A stretch of 43,589 bases of DNA from NCBI GenBank assembly GCA_019117325.1, contig DWZY01000286.1:1-43589 (forward strand), in the 5' to 3' direction. The notes below the pieces were generated by a model. That model worked only from the letters and a program-made list of their open reading frames with translations, made no database searches and had not been told where the DNA came from. The position numbers were made by a program, and so were the translations under genes. This document shows positions 36,597 to 43,589 of this stretch, one piece after another. Source of the stretch: Candidatus Brevibacterium intestinigallinarum (GTDB taxonomy: Bacteria > Actinomycetota > Actinomycetes > Actinomycetales > Brevibacteriaceae). How positions within the stretch are numbered: the first letter of the stretch is position 1; every line of letters starts with the position of its first letter.

Positions 36597-38175
36597 GCCC
36601 ACGGGAGAGATCACGACACTGCGGCGTGAGAACTCCATGATGCGCCAGCAGCTGCTGGCGGCCGGCAAGCGCAACGAGAACCTCACCGCGACCCTCCGCG
36701 GCGCCCGTGACGAGCTGGCCCGCGTCCGCGGCGAGGTCGCCGCGCTCTCGGAGCCGCCCAACACATACGGCACCGTGCTGTCCCTGCCGCAGGCCGGGGG
36801 AGAGGGCCGCACGGTCGACGTGCAGGCCTCGGGCCGCCGCATGCGCCTGGCCGTCGCCCCGGACGTGGGCGACGCGGTGCTGGTCCCCGGCGCGGACGTC
36901 CGGCTCTCCGAGGGCCTCGTCGTCATCGCGGCGGCCGCACCCAGCGGTGTGGGCGACGTCGCTCCCGTCCGCGAGGTCATGCCGGACGGCGACCGCATCA
37001 TCATCGGCGGGCCCAACGACGACGAGCTCGTCTGCCGGCTGTCCGGCGACCTGCGCGCCCGCGGTGTGCGCGTGGGCGACCACGTCCTCGTCGACCGCCG
37101 CACCCAGTTCGCGACCGAGGTCGTCGAGAAGCCCGAGGTCCAGACCCTCCTGCTCGAGGAGGTGCCGGACATCTCGTACGCGGACGTGGGCGGGCTCACG
37201 GCGCAGATCGATCAGATCCAGGATGCGGTCGAGATGCCGTTCGAGAACCCGGAGCTGTTCGCCGAGCACGAGCTCAAGCCGCCCAAGGGGATCCTCCTGT
37301 ACGGTCCGCCCGGCTGCGGCAAGACGCTCATCGCCAAGGCGGTCGCGAACTCGCTGTCGGCCCGGCGCGCCGATCCGTCGGCCACGAGCTACTTCATCAA
37401 TGTGAAGGGTCCGGAGCTGCTCGACAAGTACGTGGGTGAGACGGAGCGCCAGCTGCGCATCATCTTCGCGCGGGCCCGCGAGAAGGCGACGGCGGGCTCA
37501 CCCGTCGTCGTATTCTTCGATGAGATGGAATCGCTCTTCCGCACGCGGGGGACCGGCAAGTCCTCCGACGTCGAGACGACGATCGTCCCGCAGCTGCTGG
37601 CGGAGATCGACGGTGTCGAATCGCTGGAGAACGTCATCGTCATCGGTGCCTCGAACCGCGAGGACCTCATCGACCCCGCGATCCTGCGTCCGGGCCGACT
37701 GGACGTGAAGATCCGCATCGAGCGTCCGGACGAGGACGCCGCGCGCGACATCTACTCGAAGTACGTGACGGACCGTCTGCCGCTGCACGAGAGCCTCGCG
37801 GCGGACGGCATCGACGCGCTCATCGATCGGTGCGTGCAGCGGATGTACGCGCGCACCCGGGTGAACGAGTTCGTCGAGGTCACGTACGCGGACGGCCGGC
37901 GCGAGGTCCTCTTCTTCTCCGACTTCGCCTCCGGCGCGATGATCCACAACGTCGTCGACCGGGCGAAGAAGCACGCGATCAAGGCCGTGCTGTCCGGCGA
38001 GGGGCGCGGTCTGAAGTGGGAGCACTTCGACCGGGCGATCGCGGAGGAGTTCGAGGAGCACGAGGACCTGCCGAACACGACGAATCCGGACGAATGGGCG
38101 CGGATCAGCGGTCGCCGCGGCGAGCGGATCACGCACCTGCGCCTCATCCGGACCGGCGAGCAGACCCCGGCCTGA
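36586..38175 (+). CDS. mpa: Proteasomal ATPase Mpa/ARC, lacking the usual C-terminal tail
   Basis: A 529-residue AAA+ hexameric unfoldase that recruits pupylated proteins to the 20S proteasome. Residues 5-50 are the Pup-binding coiled coil (LRRENSMMRQQLLAAGKRNEN), followed by tandem OB domains to about 200. The ATPase has Walker A GPPGCGKT (residues 240-247), Walker B VVFFDEMESLF, and sensor VIGASNREDLIDPAILRPGR. The C-terminal domain has FVEVTYADGRREVLFFSDFASGAMI. The protein ends WARISGRRGERITHLRLIRTGEQTPA, about 18 residues short of typical Mpa and without the terminal GQYL motif that docks into the PrcA ring. No alternative frame supplies it. GAGGAGG lies before the ATG. It should still form the unfoldase. 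Confidence 0.95.
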   Translation: MTTEPTGEITTLRRENSMMRQQLLAAGKRNENLTATLRGARDELARVRGEVAALSEPPNTYGTVLSLPQAGGEGRTVDVQASGRRMRLAVAPDVGDAVLVPGADVRLSEGLVVIAAAAPSGVGDVAPVREVMPDGDRIIIGGPNDDELVCRLSGDLRARGVRVGDHVLVDRRTQFATEVVEKPEVQTLLLEEVPDISYADVGGLTAQIDQIQDAVEMPFENPELFAEHELKPPKGILLYGPPGCGKTLIAKAVANSLSARRADPSATSYFINVKGPELLDKYVGETERQLRIIFARAREKATAGSPVVVFFDEMESLFRTRGTGKSSDVETTIVPQLLAEIDGVESLENVIVIGASNREDLIDPAILRPGRLDVKIRIERPDEDAARDIYSKYVTDRLPLHESLAADGIDALIDRCVQRMYARTRVNEFVEVTYADGRREVLFFSDFASGAMIHNVVDRAKKHAIKAVLSGEGRGLKWEHFDRAIAEEFEEHEDLPNTTNPDEWARISGRRGERITHLRLIRTGEQTPA

Positions 38176-38221
38176 TCAGAGCGATCTGATCAGCGGGGCC
38201 TCGTCAGAGCGGCCTGATCAG
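38172..38221. repeat. CTGATCAG repeats between mpa and DUF3054 genes
   Basis: The palindrome CTGATCAG occurs at 38172-38179, 38186-38193 and 38214-38221. An 18-base unit (38176-38193 and 38204-38221) is repeated with two mismatches. The first copy contains the mpa stop, the last the stop of the convergent gene. It may help convergent termination, though no U-tract is present. Confidence 0.7.
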
Positions 38222-38595
38222 CGCGAGCCGCGCCCCACGGCCGCGGACGCGATGAGGCGCCACCCCACGAGGGTGACGAAGTTGAGTCCGGTCGCGACGA
38301 TGAGGAACGGCTCGGCGACGGAGACGCCGCCGATCGCCCGCAGCGCGAGCCCCACGAGGACGGTGATCGCCCAGATGCCGGTCCCCGTGGTGAGCGGGGA
38401 CAGCGGCTTCTGCCACACGCGGGTCAGCACCCACGCGAGCGCCAGCGAGGCCAGGAACGGCCATGCCGTCTGGATGATCGCGGCCGGGTCGAAGCTCCGG
38501 TAGTGCTGGAAGTGCCCGATGAGGACGAACGCGACGACCAGCACGAGGTCGACGGCCAGGGCGAGGACGAGATGAGATGATGTTCGGCGAGCCAC
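38218..38595 (-). CDS. DUF3054 family small membrane protein
   Basis: A 125-residue protein with four predicted transmembrane helices: VLALAVDLVLVVAFVLIG, AWPFLASLALAWVLTRV, GIWAITVLVGLALRAIGG and FLIVATGLNFVTLVGWRL. The basic C-terminus ends VGRGSR. The FDPAAIIQTAWPFL and GGVSVAEPFLIVAT segments resemble the DUF3054 family found beside or in the proteasome locus. The function is unknown. GTG at 38595 is six bases downstream of TACAAT on the minus strand, so it is leaderless. It lies convergent to mpa and divergent from dop, with only 20 bases to dop. Confidence 0.82.
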   Translation of the reverse strand: MARRTSSHLVLALAVDLVLVVAFVLIGHFQHYRSFDPAAIIQTAWPFLASLALAWVLTRVWQKPLSPLTTGTGIWAITVLVGLALRAIGGVSVAEPFLIVATGLNFVTLVGWRLIASAAVGRGSR

Positions 38596-38601
38596 ACCTC
38601 G

Positions 38602-38607
38602 ATTGTA
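38602..38607 (-). promoter_or_regulatory. Leaderless -10 box of the DUF3054 gene
   Basis: TACAAT (minus strand) is six bases from GTG 38595, an almost ideal -10 at the correct distance for transcription to start on the start codon. It lies in the 20-base divergent space before dop, overlapping the dop upstream region. Confidence 0.6.
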
Positions 38608-38615
38608 GGAGGAGC

Positions 38616-40169
38616 ATGTCCCAGCAGGTCCACCCGGTGAGTGCGGTGCGGGTGATGGGTGCGGAGACGGAGTTCGGCATCAGCCAGCCGGGCCGCCCCG
38701 GCGCCAACCCGATGCGCGACTCGGCCCGGGTCGTCGACGCCTACGCGGCCCCCCGGGGCCTGCGCTCCGCCCAGAGCTTCTGGGACTTCAGTGCGGAGAC
38801 CCCGCTGGCGGACGCCCGCGGGTTCCTCATGCACGAGGACGACGCGCACATCAGCCAGCTCACGCACCTGCCGGACGCGATGCCCGACGCGCAGTACCTG
38901 GCGAACGTCGTCCTCGCCAACGGCGCCCGCCTCTACGTCGACCACGCCCACCCGGAGTACTCGTCGCCGGAGGTGCTCACCCCGCGGGACGTGCTCGTGT
39001 GGGACCGTGCGGGCGACCGCGTGGCGGAGGAGTGCGTGCGGTCGCTCGCGACGACGGCGGAGCCGGTCAACCTCTACAAGAACAACACGGACTCGAAGGG
39101 GTCCTCGTACGGTGCGCACGAGAACTACCTGGTGCGCCGCGACGTCGACTTCGACGAGCTCGCCGCCGCGCTGCTGCCGTTCTTCGCGACCCGGCAGATC
39201 CTCTGCGGCGCCGGCCGCGTGGGGATCGGCCGCAGCGGTGAGGAGCCGGGCTTCCAGATCTCCTCGCGCGCGGACTTCTTCGAGGAGCAGATCGGCCTCG
39301 AGACGACCCTGCGCCGCCCGCTCGTCAACACCCGCGACGAACCGCACGCGGACGGGACGCGGTGGCGCCGCCTGCACGTCATCATCGGCGACGCGACGCT
39401 CGCCGAGCCCGCGACCCTCGTGCGGTTCGGGGCGACCGCGCTCGTGCTGGGCCTCATCGAGGCGGGCCTCCAGCCCCGCCTCGAGCTGGCCGACCCGGTC
39501 ACTGCGCTGCAGACCGTGAGCCACGATCTCACCCTCAGTGCCGCCCTGCCGCTGGCCGATGGCTCGACGCTCACCGCGATCGAGATCCAGCGGCTCTACT
39601 GGCAGGCAGCGGTCGACGCCGCGGGTCCCTCCCCGGACGAGGGGACCGCCGAGGTCCTCGCGGAATGGGATCGGTTCCTCACGGAGCTGGCCCGGGATCC
39701 GCTCGCGCTCGCCGCGGACATCGACTGGGTCGCGAAGCTCGCGCTGCTCGAGGGGTACCGCACGCGCGAGGGCCTGTCGTGGGATGCTCCCAAGCTCGCA
39801 CTCATCGACGTGCAGTACTCCGATGTGCGCCGCGAGAAGGGCCTGTTCTACCGCCTCGAGGCAGCCGGACGGATCCGGCGCATCACGACGGATGAGCAGG
39901 TCGAGCGCGCGGTCGAGCAGGCGCCCGCTCAGACGCGCGCGTTCCTGCGCGGAGGGATCATCGAGCGCTTCGCCCCCAGCGTGGCCGCGGCCTCGTGGGA
40001 CTCGGTCGTCCTCGAGCGGGCCGATGGGTCCCTCGTGCGCCTCGCGCTGCGCGACCCGCTCAGCCACACGCGCGAGCGGGTGGGCGATGCCCTTCACGGT
40101 GCCGGCAGTGCGGACGATCTCATCGAGCGGCTCCTGGCCGCCGGTGCCTCCGCACCGTCACTAGACTGA
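38616..40169 (+). CDS. dop: Deamidase/depupylase of Pup
   Basis: This 517-residue carboxylate-amine-ligase-fold enzyme converts the C-terminal Gln of Pup to Glu and removes Pup from targets. It begins VRVMGAETEFGI (the Dop/PafA ATP-binding start) and contains the YKNNTDSKGSSYGAHENYL loop typical of Dop, HVIIGDATLAEPATLVRFG and a long C-terminal domain. The Asp-rich insertion DFSAETPLADARGFLMHEDDAHISQL marks Dop rather than PafA. GGAGGAG precedes the ATG at 38616. It is first in the dop-pup-prcB-prcA-pafA run, 25 bases before pup. Pup here ends in GGQ, so Dop activity is required. Confidence 0.95.
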   Translation: MSQQVHPVSAVRVMGAETEFGISQPGRPGANPMRDSARVVDAYAAPRGLRSAQSFWDFSAETPLADARGFLMHEDDAHISQLTHLPDAMPDAQYLANVVLANGARLYVDHAHPEYSSPEVLTPRDVLVWDRAGDRVAEECVRSLATTAEPVNLYKNNTDSKGSSYGAHENYLVRRDVDFDELAAALLPFFATRQILCGAGRVGIGRSGEEPGFQISSRADFFEEQIGLETTLRRPLVNTRDEPHADGTRWRRLHVIIGDATLAEPATLVRFGATALVLGLIEAGLQPRLELADPVTALQTVSHDLTLSAALPLADGSTLTAIEIQRLYWQAAVDAAGPSPDEGTAEVLAEWDRFLTELARDPLALAADIDWVAKLALLEGYRTREGLSWDAPKLALIDVQYSDVRREKGLFYRLEAAGRIRRITTDEQVERAVEQAPAQTRAFLRGGIIERFAPSVAAASWDSVVLERADGSLVRLALRDPLSHTRERVGDALHGAGSADDLIERLLAAGASAPSLD

Positions 40170-40194
40170 TCCCAGACTGACGAAAGGCAGGACG

Positions 40195-40395
40195 ATGACG
40201 AGCAGCAGCGAACAGGCCAACAGGGACCGCAGCGATCGGCCCGACCTCCCGGAGGACGACGCCGCCCCCGCCGTGCAGGCGCAGACGCAGATCGACACGA
40301 CCGCCGTCGACTCGATCCTCGACGACATCGACAGCGTCCTCGAGTCGAACGCGGAGGAGTTCGTCCGGAACTTCGTGCAGAAGGGCGGGCAGTGA
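40195..40395 (+). CDS. pup: Prokaryotic ubiquitin-like protein Pup
   Basis: This 66-residue disordered tag marks proteins for the proteasome after ligation by PafA to substrate lysines. The C-terminal half forms the helix that binds Mpa, VDSILDDIDSVLESNAEEFVRNFVQKGGQ. The C-terminal Gln must be deamidated by Dop. Its single lysine is Lys63, so poly-pupylation can occur only there. The N-terminal half is acidic and polar (residues 1-35). AAAGGCAGG precedes the ATG. TAGACT at 40162-40167, in the end of dop, could drive a separate pup transcript. The stop overlaps the prcB GTG (GTGA). Confidence 0.97.
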   Translation: MTSSSEQANRDRSDRPDLPEDDAAPAVQAQTQIDTTAVDSILDDIDSVLESNAEEFVRNFVQKGGQ

Positions 40396-41201
40396 CCGGC
40401 TTCGGCCCGTCCTTCCTGTCCTCGACCTCCACGTCGTTCTTCGACCTGGTGCGCACCGCGCAGCCGGAGACCCTGCCCGCGACGACCGGGGTGAGCCCCG
40501 TGCTGTCGCCGGAGGGGACGACGGTCCTCGCGCTGCGGACCGCCGAGGGCGTCCTCATGGCCGGCGACCGGCGCGCCACGGCCGGCACGCACATCGCCAG
40601 CCGCCGGATCGAGAAGGTCCACCGCGCCGATGACCGCTCGGTCATCGGGATCGCCGGCACGGCCGGTCTCGCACTGGAGCTCGTCCGGCTCTTCCAGGTC
40701 GAGCTCGAGCACTACGAGAAGCTCGAGGGCACGCCCCTGTCGCTCGAGGGCAAGGCGACGCGGCTGGCCTCGATGCTGAGGTCGCAGCTGGGGCTCGCCC
40801 TGCAGGGCCTGGCCGTCGTGCCGCTGCTGGCCGGACTGGGCGATGCAGACGGTGACACGGGCCGCATCTTCAGCTTCGACCCGACGGGCGGGAAGTACGA
40901 GGAGGTCGACCACCACGCGATCGGCTCCGGCTCCGGCCCCGCGCGCTCGACGCTGCACCGCCTCTGGCGGCCGGGCCTCACGACGGATGACGGCGTCCGA
41001 CTGGCACTCGAGTGCCTGAGCGACGCGGCCCGCGACGACGCAGCGACCGGCGGCCCCGACCTCGTGCGCGGGATCGCCCCGATCATCCGGGTCGTCGGAC
41101 CCGACGGGCAGCGGCAGGTGCCGCAGGACGCCGTCCTCGAGGCGGCCTCGGCGCTGGTGGGATCGCCGCAGCGCGCGATCCCGGGGGAGGAGGCGCCATG
41201 A
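40392..41201 (+). CDS. prcB: Proteasome beta subunit
   Basis: A 269-residue beta-type subunit of the 20S core. The propeptide (residues 1-42) is removed at EG/TTVLAL, exposing Thr43 as the nucleophile. MAGDRRAT provides the catalytic Asp and SRRIEKVH the Lys of the mature active site (equivalent to Asp17 and Lys33). The fold continues VIGIAGTAGLALELVRLFQVELEHYEK and SGSGPARSTLHRLW. GTG at 40392 overlaps the pup stop, and the stop overlaps prcA (ATGA). Length agrees with other actinobacterial PrcB, including a long propeptide. Confidence 0.97.
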   Translation: MTGFGPSFLSSTSTSFFDLVRTAQPETLPATTGVSPVLSPEGTTVLALRTAEGVLMAGDRRATAGTHIASRRIEKVHRADDRSVIGIAGTAGLALELVRLFQVELEHYEKLEGTPLSLEGKATRLASMLRSQLGLALQGLAVVPLLAGLGDADGDTGRIFSFDPTGGKYEEVDHHAIGSGSGPARSTLHRLWRPGLTTDDGVRLALECLSDAARDDAATGGPDLVRGIAPIIRVVGPDGQRQVPQDAVLEAASALVGSPQRAIPGEEAP

Positions 41202-41854
41202 GCATGCCGTTCTACGTGAGCCCGGAGCAGCTCATGAAGGACCGGGCGGAGTTCGCGCGCAAGGGCATCGCCCGCGGCCGTCCCGTCCTGGTCCTCAGCT
41301 GCGCGGACGGGATCCTGCTCCTGGCGGAGAACCCGTCCGAGTCCCTGCACAAGATCGCAGAGATCTACGACCGGATCGGCTTCGCCGCGGTCGGGAAGTT
41401 CAACGAGTTCGAGGGCCTGCGCCAGGCCGGCATCCGCTATGCGGACCTGCGCGGCTACGCGTACGACCGCAGCGATGTGACCGCCCGGGGCCTGGCGAAC
41501 GCGTATGCGCAGACCCTGGCCGGCGTCTTCACGACCGAGCAGAAGCCCTACGAGGTCGAGCTCGTCGTCGCGGAACTGGGCGACACACCCGTGCACGACC
41601 GGCTCTTCCGCCTGTCCTTCGACGGCTCGATCTCCCACGAGAGCGGCCACGTCGCCCTGGGCGAGGGAGCGGAGACCATCTCCCGGACCCTCGGGGACAC
41701 CGACCTCGCGGAGCTGGGACTGGACGACGCGCTCACGGCGGGACTCACGGCGATGGGCCTCACCGACCGGCCCGCATCCGCGCGCGAGGTCGCCCTGCTG
41801 GACCGCGGCAGCAGCTCGACCCGCACCTTCCGCCGACTGGAGGCACACGCATGA
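41198..41854 (+). CDS. prcA: Proteasome alpha subunit
   Basis: A 218-residue structural outer-ring subunit that binds Mpa and other activators. It begins MPFYVSPEQLMKDRAEFARKGIARGRPVLVL, with KFNEFEGLRQAGIRYADLRGYAYDR and AYAQTLAGVFTTEQKPYEVELVVAEL highly similar to M. tuberculosis PrcA. ARKGIARG contains the pocket Lys that receives the activator C-terminus. It is about 30 residues shorter than Mtb PrcA at the C-terminus. ATG at 41198 follows GGGGGAGGAGG; a second ATG is at 41204. It is translationally coupled with prcB and pafA. With Mpa lacking its usual tail, this ring may rely on other contacts or partners. Confidence 0.96.
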   Translation: MSMPFYVSPEQLMKDRAEFARKGIARGRPVLVLSCADGILLLAENPSESLHKIAEIYDRIGFAAVGKFNEFEGLRQAGIRYADLRGYAYDRSDVTARGLANAYAQTLAGVFTTEQKPYEVELVVAELGDTPVHDRLFRLSFDGSISHESGHVALGEGAETISRTLGDTDLAELGLDDALTAGLTAMGLTDRPASAREVALLDRGSSSTRTFRRLEAHA

Positions 41855-43320
41855 AGCGCATCTTCGGACTGGAGACCGAGTACGGGATCGCGTACACGGC
41901 CGGCACCACGCGCAGGCTGGGGCCCGAGGAGGTCGCCCGCTACCTCTTCCGCCCGGTCGTCGAGTGGGGCCGCTCCTCGAACGTGTTCCTCCCCAACGGC
42001 TCGCGGCTCTACCTGGACGTGGGGTCGCACCCGGAGTACGCGACCGCGGAGTGCGATCGCCTGAGCGACCTCATCGCGCAGGACCGTGCCGGCGACGCGA
42101 TCCTCACGGACCTGCTGAACCGCGCGCAGACGGCGCTCGAGGCCGACGGCCACGACGGTCGCGCGCACCTCGTGAAGAACAACACGGACGCCCAGGGCAA
42201 CTCGTACGGCAGTCACGAGAACCTGCTGGTCCGGCGCACGATGGACTTCTCGCACCTCACCTCCGTGCTGCTGCCGTTCCTCGTAACACGGCAGCTGCTC
42301 GTGGGAGCCGGCGCGCTCGTGCCCGCCCGGCCCACGTTCCAGGCGCCCACGGGCGACACGAACCGCGCGGGCGCCGGGTCAGCCCCCGCACCGAGGCCGC
42401 AGGCCGGCGGGCGGACCTTCGGCCTGTCCGCACGCTCGGACGTCATGTGGGAGGGGCTGTCGTCCGCGACGACCCGCTCGCGGCCCATCATCAACGCGCG
42501 CGATGAACCGCACGCGGATGCGGAGAAGTACCGCCGCCTCCACGTCATCGTGGGCGATTCGTCGATGCTGCCTGCGACGACCGAGCTCAAGGTGGGCTCC
42601 GCGATCCTCGTGCTCGACCTCATCGAGGCGGGCGTGCCCCTGGGCGATCACTCGCTGCGCCATCCGATCCGCGACATCCGCCTCGTCAGCCGCGATCTCA
42701 CGGGGCGCACGCCACTCGAATCTGCGGACGGGCGGACGACGGATGCCCTCGCCCTGCAGCGCGTGTACCTCGAGCGCGCAGCCGCGCTCGTGGACCGCGG
42801 CGATCACTCGCTGGGCGACGACGCCGTCGCCGCCCGCGTCATCGACCGCTGGCGGCGCATGCTCGAGGCGCTCGAGGCGGGTGATCCCTCGCCGATGGCG
42901 GGCGAGATCGACTGGGTCCTCAAGAAGTCGCTCATGGACCGCTACCGCGAGCGCTCCGGCTCCGACTGGGACGACCCGCGCCTCACGCGCCTCGACGTCG
43001 CCTACCACGACATCACCCCCGGCGTGGGACTGCTGGGGCCGCTCACGGAGGCGGGCCGGATCGTTCCGGTCGTGTCGCCCCAGGAGGTCGAGGCAGCACG
43101 GACCGCGCCGCCGCAGACGACGCGCGCGAAGCTGCGGGGCCGCTTCGTCGAGGCCGCGCATGACGCGCGCCGGGACTTCACCGTCGACTGGGTGCACCTG
43201 AGACTCAATGACCAGTCGCACCGCGCCGTCGTCCTCAAGGATCCGTTCGAGCCGGAGAGCGAGCGCGCGGAGGCGCTCATCCAGTCCCTCCTCGACGAGG
43301 CACCCAGCCCGAGCGTCTAG
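41851..43320 (+). CDS. pafA: Pup-protein ligase
   Basis: This 489-residue ligase attaches Pup, through its C-terminal Glu, to substrate lysines using ATP. The start RIFGLETEYGI has the catalytic Glu/ATP-metal residues. NNTDAQGNSYGSHENLLVRR, TTRSRPIINARDEPHADAEKYRRLHVIVGDSSM and VDWVHLRLNDQSHR match mycobacterial PafA closely. A Pro/Ala/Gly-rich insertion of about 25 residues (157-185, PARPTFQAPTG through PAPRPQAGG) is absent from Mtb PafA and lies before FGLSARSDVMWEG. The ATG overlaps the prcA stop. It closes the proteasome operon; an FKBP-like lipoprotein follows 32 bases later. Confidence 0.96.
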   Translation: MKRIFGLETEYGIAYTAGTTRRLGPEEVARYLFRPVVEWGRSSNVFLPNGSRLYLDVGSHPEYATAECDRLSDLIAQDRAGDAILTDLLNRAQTALEADGHDGRAHLVKNNTDAQGNSYGSHENLLVRRTMDFSHLTSVLLPFLVTRQLLVGAGALVPARPTFQAPTGDTNRAGAGSAPAPRPQAGGRTFGLSARSDVMWEGLSSATTRSRPIINARDEPHADAEKYRRLHVIVGDSSMLPATTELKVGSAILVLDLIEAGVPLGDHSLRHPIRDIRLVSRDLTGRTPLESADGRTTDALALQRVYLERAAALVDRGDHSLGDDAVAARVIDRWRRMLEALEAGDPSPMAGEIDWVLKKSLMDRYRERSGSDWDDPRLTRLDVAYHDITPGVGLLGPLTEAGRIVPVVSPQEVEAARTAPPQTTRAKLRGRFVEAAHDARRDFTVDWVHLRLNDQSHRAVVLKDPFEPESERAEALIQSLLDEAPSPSV

Positions 43321-43352
43321 GATCGCCCCGGTACCGATCGGAAGGAACACCT

Positions 43353-43589
43353 GTGAAGAAGACCGTGCTCGCCGCCGCTGCGGCAGCAGTCCTCCTGCTG
43401 TCCGCCTGCAGCGCTGACGAGACCGACCAGACACCGGCCTCGCCGAGCGCCGACGTGCAGCCCGCCTCGACCGCTCTGGACGAGGTGACGGTCGAGGGAG
43501 CGTCCGACGAGAAGCCGACCGTCAGCTTCGAGGCGCCGCTCGTCATCGAGGACACGGAGTCCTCCGTCGTGTCCGAGGGGGACGGGGAC
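43353..43589 (+). CDS. FKBP-like peptidyl-prolyl isomerase lipoprotein (partial)
   Basis: An open frame of 79 codons running off the window end. The first 20 residues, KKTVLAAAAAAVLLLSACS, are a lipoprotein signal with lipobox LSAC, so Cys19 would be lipidated and the protein attached outside the membrane. A Ser/Thr/Pro linker follows (residues 20-45), then VTVEGASDEKPTVSFEAPLVIEDTE, which resembles the start of actinobacterial FKBP-type isomerase lipoproteins, commonly encoded after pafA. The catalytic domain is not in view. GAAGGA lies before GTG 43353, and TAGGAT at 43318-43323, overlapping the pafA stop, is a fair -10. Product assignment beyond lipoprotein depends on sequence outside the window. 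Confidence 0.75.
   Translation, partial: MKKTVLAAAAAAVLLLSACSADETDQTPASPSADVQPASTALDEVTVEGASDEKPTVSFEAPLVIEDTESSVVSEGDGD

Noticed and set aside
38424..40097. 557-codon minus-strand frame opposite dop
   Set aside because: Antisense to a confident dop gene, low-complexity Arg/Val/Asp composition.
1..43589. CRISPR arrays, insertion sequences, prophage genes, rRNA
   Set aside because: No regularly spaced repeats, transposase or integrase genes, phage structural genes or rRNA segments were found on either strand.

Overview
This is a gene-dense, high-GC (about 70%) chromosomal window from an actinobacterium. The Pup-proteasome locus (mpa, dop, pup, prcB, prcA, pafA), the mycothiol ligase mshC, the actinobacterial families DUF3090, SCO1664-like and DUF3054, and a LexA box of the mycobacterial TCGAAC-N4-GTTCGA type all point to Actinomycetota. 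Gene content suggests a non-mycobacterial lineage such as a Micrococcales relative, but the genus cannot be fixed from the sequence. No rRNA, insertion sequence, prophage or CRISPR array is visible, so this looks like core chromosome. No stretch of 300 bases lacks a gene.

Layout. (1) 1-3.8 kb: a SpoU RNA methyltransferase, a conserved histidine-rich protein, zinc-independent ribosomal protein L31 with a long possible leader, a PdxK/ThiD-type kinase and TrmL. (2) 4.0-11.5 kb: a DUF222/HNH endonuclease-like protein, then an SOS mutagenesis cassette imuA'-imuB-dnaE2 behind a perfect LexA box. (3) 11.6-14.0 kb: metY-metX for methionine synthesis. (4) 14.0-20.3 kb: a fatty-acid module matching mycobacterial fadE5-fadA2-fabG4-htdX, split around a divergent control region with its own TetR regulator. 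(5) 20.36-20.45 kb: tRNA-Leu(GAG) with promoter and terminator. (6) 20.5-23 kb: sqdB-sqdX, the two genes for the sulfolipid sulfoquinovosyl diacylglycerol, in an organism with no other sign of phototrophy here. (7) 23-28.7 kb: PIG-L deacetylase, M20 peptidase, YdcZ-type transporter, histidine phosphatase, UppP and a catalytically degenerate aldo/keto reductase. (8) 28.8-35.5 kb: acidic-tail protein, DUF3090, kinase-like SCO1664 protein, MshC, PAC2 protein, HAD phosphatase, RecB-type nuclease and M50 protease. (9) 35.5-43.6 kb: trmI-mpa, then dop-pup-prcB-prcA-pafA in a tightly overlapping run, with a DUF3054 gene on the opposite strand between them, ending in a truncated FKBP-like lipoprotein.

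The observations most worth a second look: Mpa ends without the C-terminal tail that normally opens the proteasome gate; at least ten genes between 26 and 38.6 kb carry a TANNNT box 6-7 bases before the start codon (leaderless signature), including four divergent pairs; an aldo/keto reductase has lost all four catalytic residues; a sulfolipid operon is present; and a 16-base palindrome recurs three times in and around the mutasome region. All names rest on recognising protein families by eye; no database search was run.
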